Assembly: GCA_045124255.1 (NCBI GenBank)
Contig: JBGVLM010000061.1
Coordinates: forward strand, 1 to 7,175
From: Eshraghiella sp045124255
Lineage (GTDB): Bacteria > Bacillota > Clostridia > Lachnospirales > Lachnospiraceae
Length of the DNA stretch: 7,175 nt
Reading direction: 5' to 3'
Part shown: one piece after another, positions 7,058 through 7,175 of the stretch
Layout: the number at the start of each line of letters is the position of its first letter
Numbering within the stretch: position 1 is the stretch's first letter
The notes under the pieces: model-generated
The model's database searches: none
The model's input: the letters and a program-made list of their open reading frames with translations, nothing else
Told to the model about the DNA's origin: nothing
Position numbers and translations under genes: made by a program

Positions 7058-7175
7058 TTATAATTGTTGAAATGGAAGGTCACATTCTTCCACATCAGGT
7101 AATGGAAAAGCGCTCATGTCAAAATAGACCTCATCAGTTTCGGGGGAATATTGATAGTTGCAGCCGTTTCTTTCA
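7058..7175 (-). CDS. C-terminal end of an unrecognised protein, possibly a transposase
   Basis: A minus-strand frame enters from the right edge and ends at TAA 7058-7060, giving 38 C-terminal residues that begin ERNGCNYQYS and end ECDLPFQQL. The tail is acidic and proline-containing, without a membrane segment. The start lies outside the window. I do not recognise the family from this piece. Its position, ending about 60-80 bp inside an insertion-sequence-like terminus and a hairpin, suggests it is the transposase or an accessory protein of that element, but this is inference from context only. An ordinary host gene ending here is possible. Confidence 0.5.
   Translation of the reverse strand, partial: ERNGCNYQYSPETDEVYFDMSAFPLPDVEECDLPFQQL

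Overview
This window looks like a chromosomal segment from a low-to-moderate GC Clostridia, most likely a Lachnospiraceae-type gut Firmicute. The reasons are strong AGGAGG-type ribosome binding sites, a T-box leader, a tRNA transamidation operon and a PilZ protein. The family assignment is inferred from gene content and codon use, not from a search. Every convincing gene is on the minus strand, so transcription runs from right to left.

Layout in the direction of transcription. At the right edge (7058-7175) is the C-terminal end of an unrecognised protein. It is followed by a GC-rich hairpin (7014-7033) and a sequence resembling the end of an insertion sequence (about 6976-6995). Next to this lies an AT-rich MATE-type membrane transporter (5855-6964) that lacks its first membrane helix and appears to be cut off by the putative element. 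Then comes a well-formed promoter (TTGCAA, 17 bp, extended TATAAT) and a T-box leader of about 270 nt with the GGGTGGTACCGCGG core, an antiterminator and a strong intrinsic terminator. The leader controls aspS (aspartyl-tRNA synthetase), gatC, gatA and gatB (the three subunits of the Asp/Glu-tRNA amidotransferase), which are spaced 14-20 bp apart and each have their own ribosome binding site. A small PilZ-domain protein (61-438) follows gatB after 50 bp with no clear terminator between them.

How it fits together. AspRS carries an RDHGG sequence in its anticodon-binding domain, which resembles non-discriminating AspRS. Such an enzyme would make Asp-tRNA(Asn), and GatCAB would amidate it to Asn-tRNA(Asn); GatCAB may also make Gln-tRNA(Gln). 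The operon is therefore a plausible self-contained asparagine (and glutamine) tRNA pathway controlled by tRNA charging through one T-box. Whether the T-box reads tRNA(Asn) or tRNA(Asp) cannot be settled by eye, but an AAC triplet is a good specifier candidate. PilZ is the odd partner, a cyclic-di-GMP receptor possibly co-transcribed with translation genes. I see no CRISPR array, tRNA, rRNA or phage structure.
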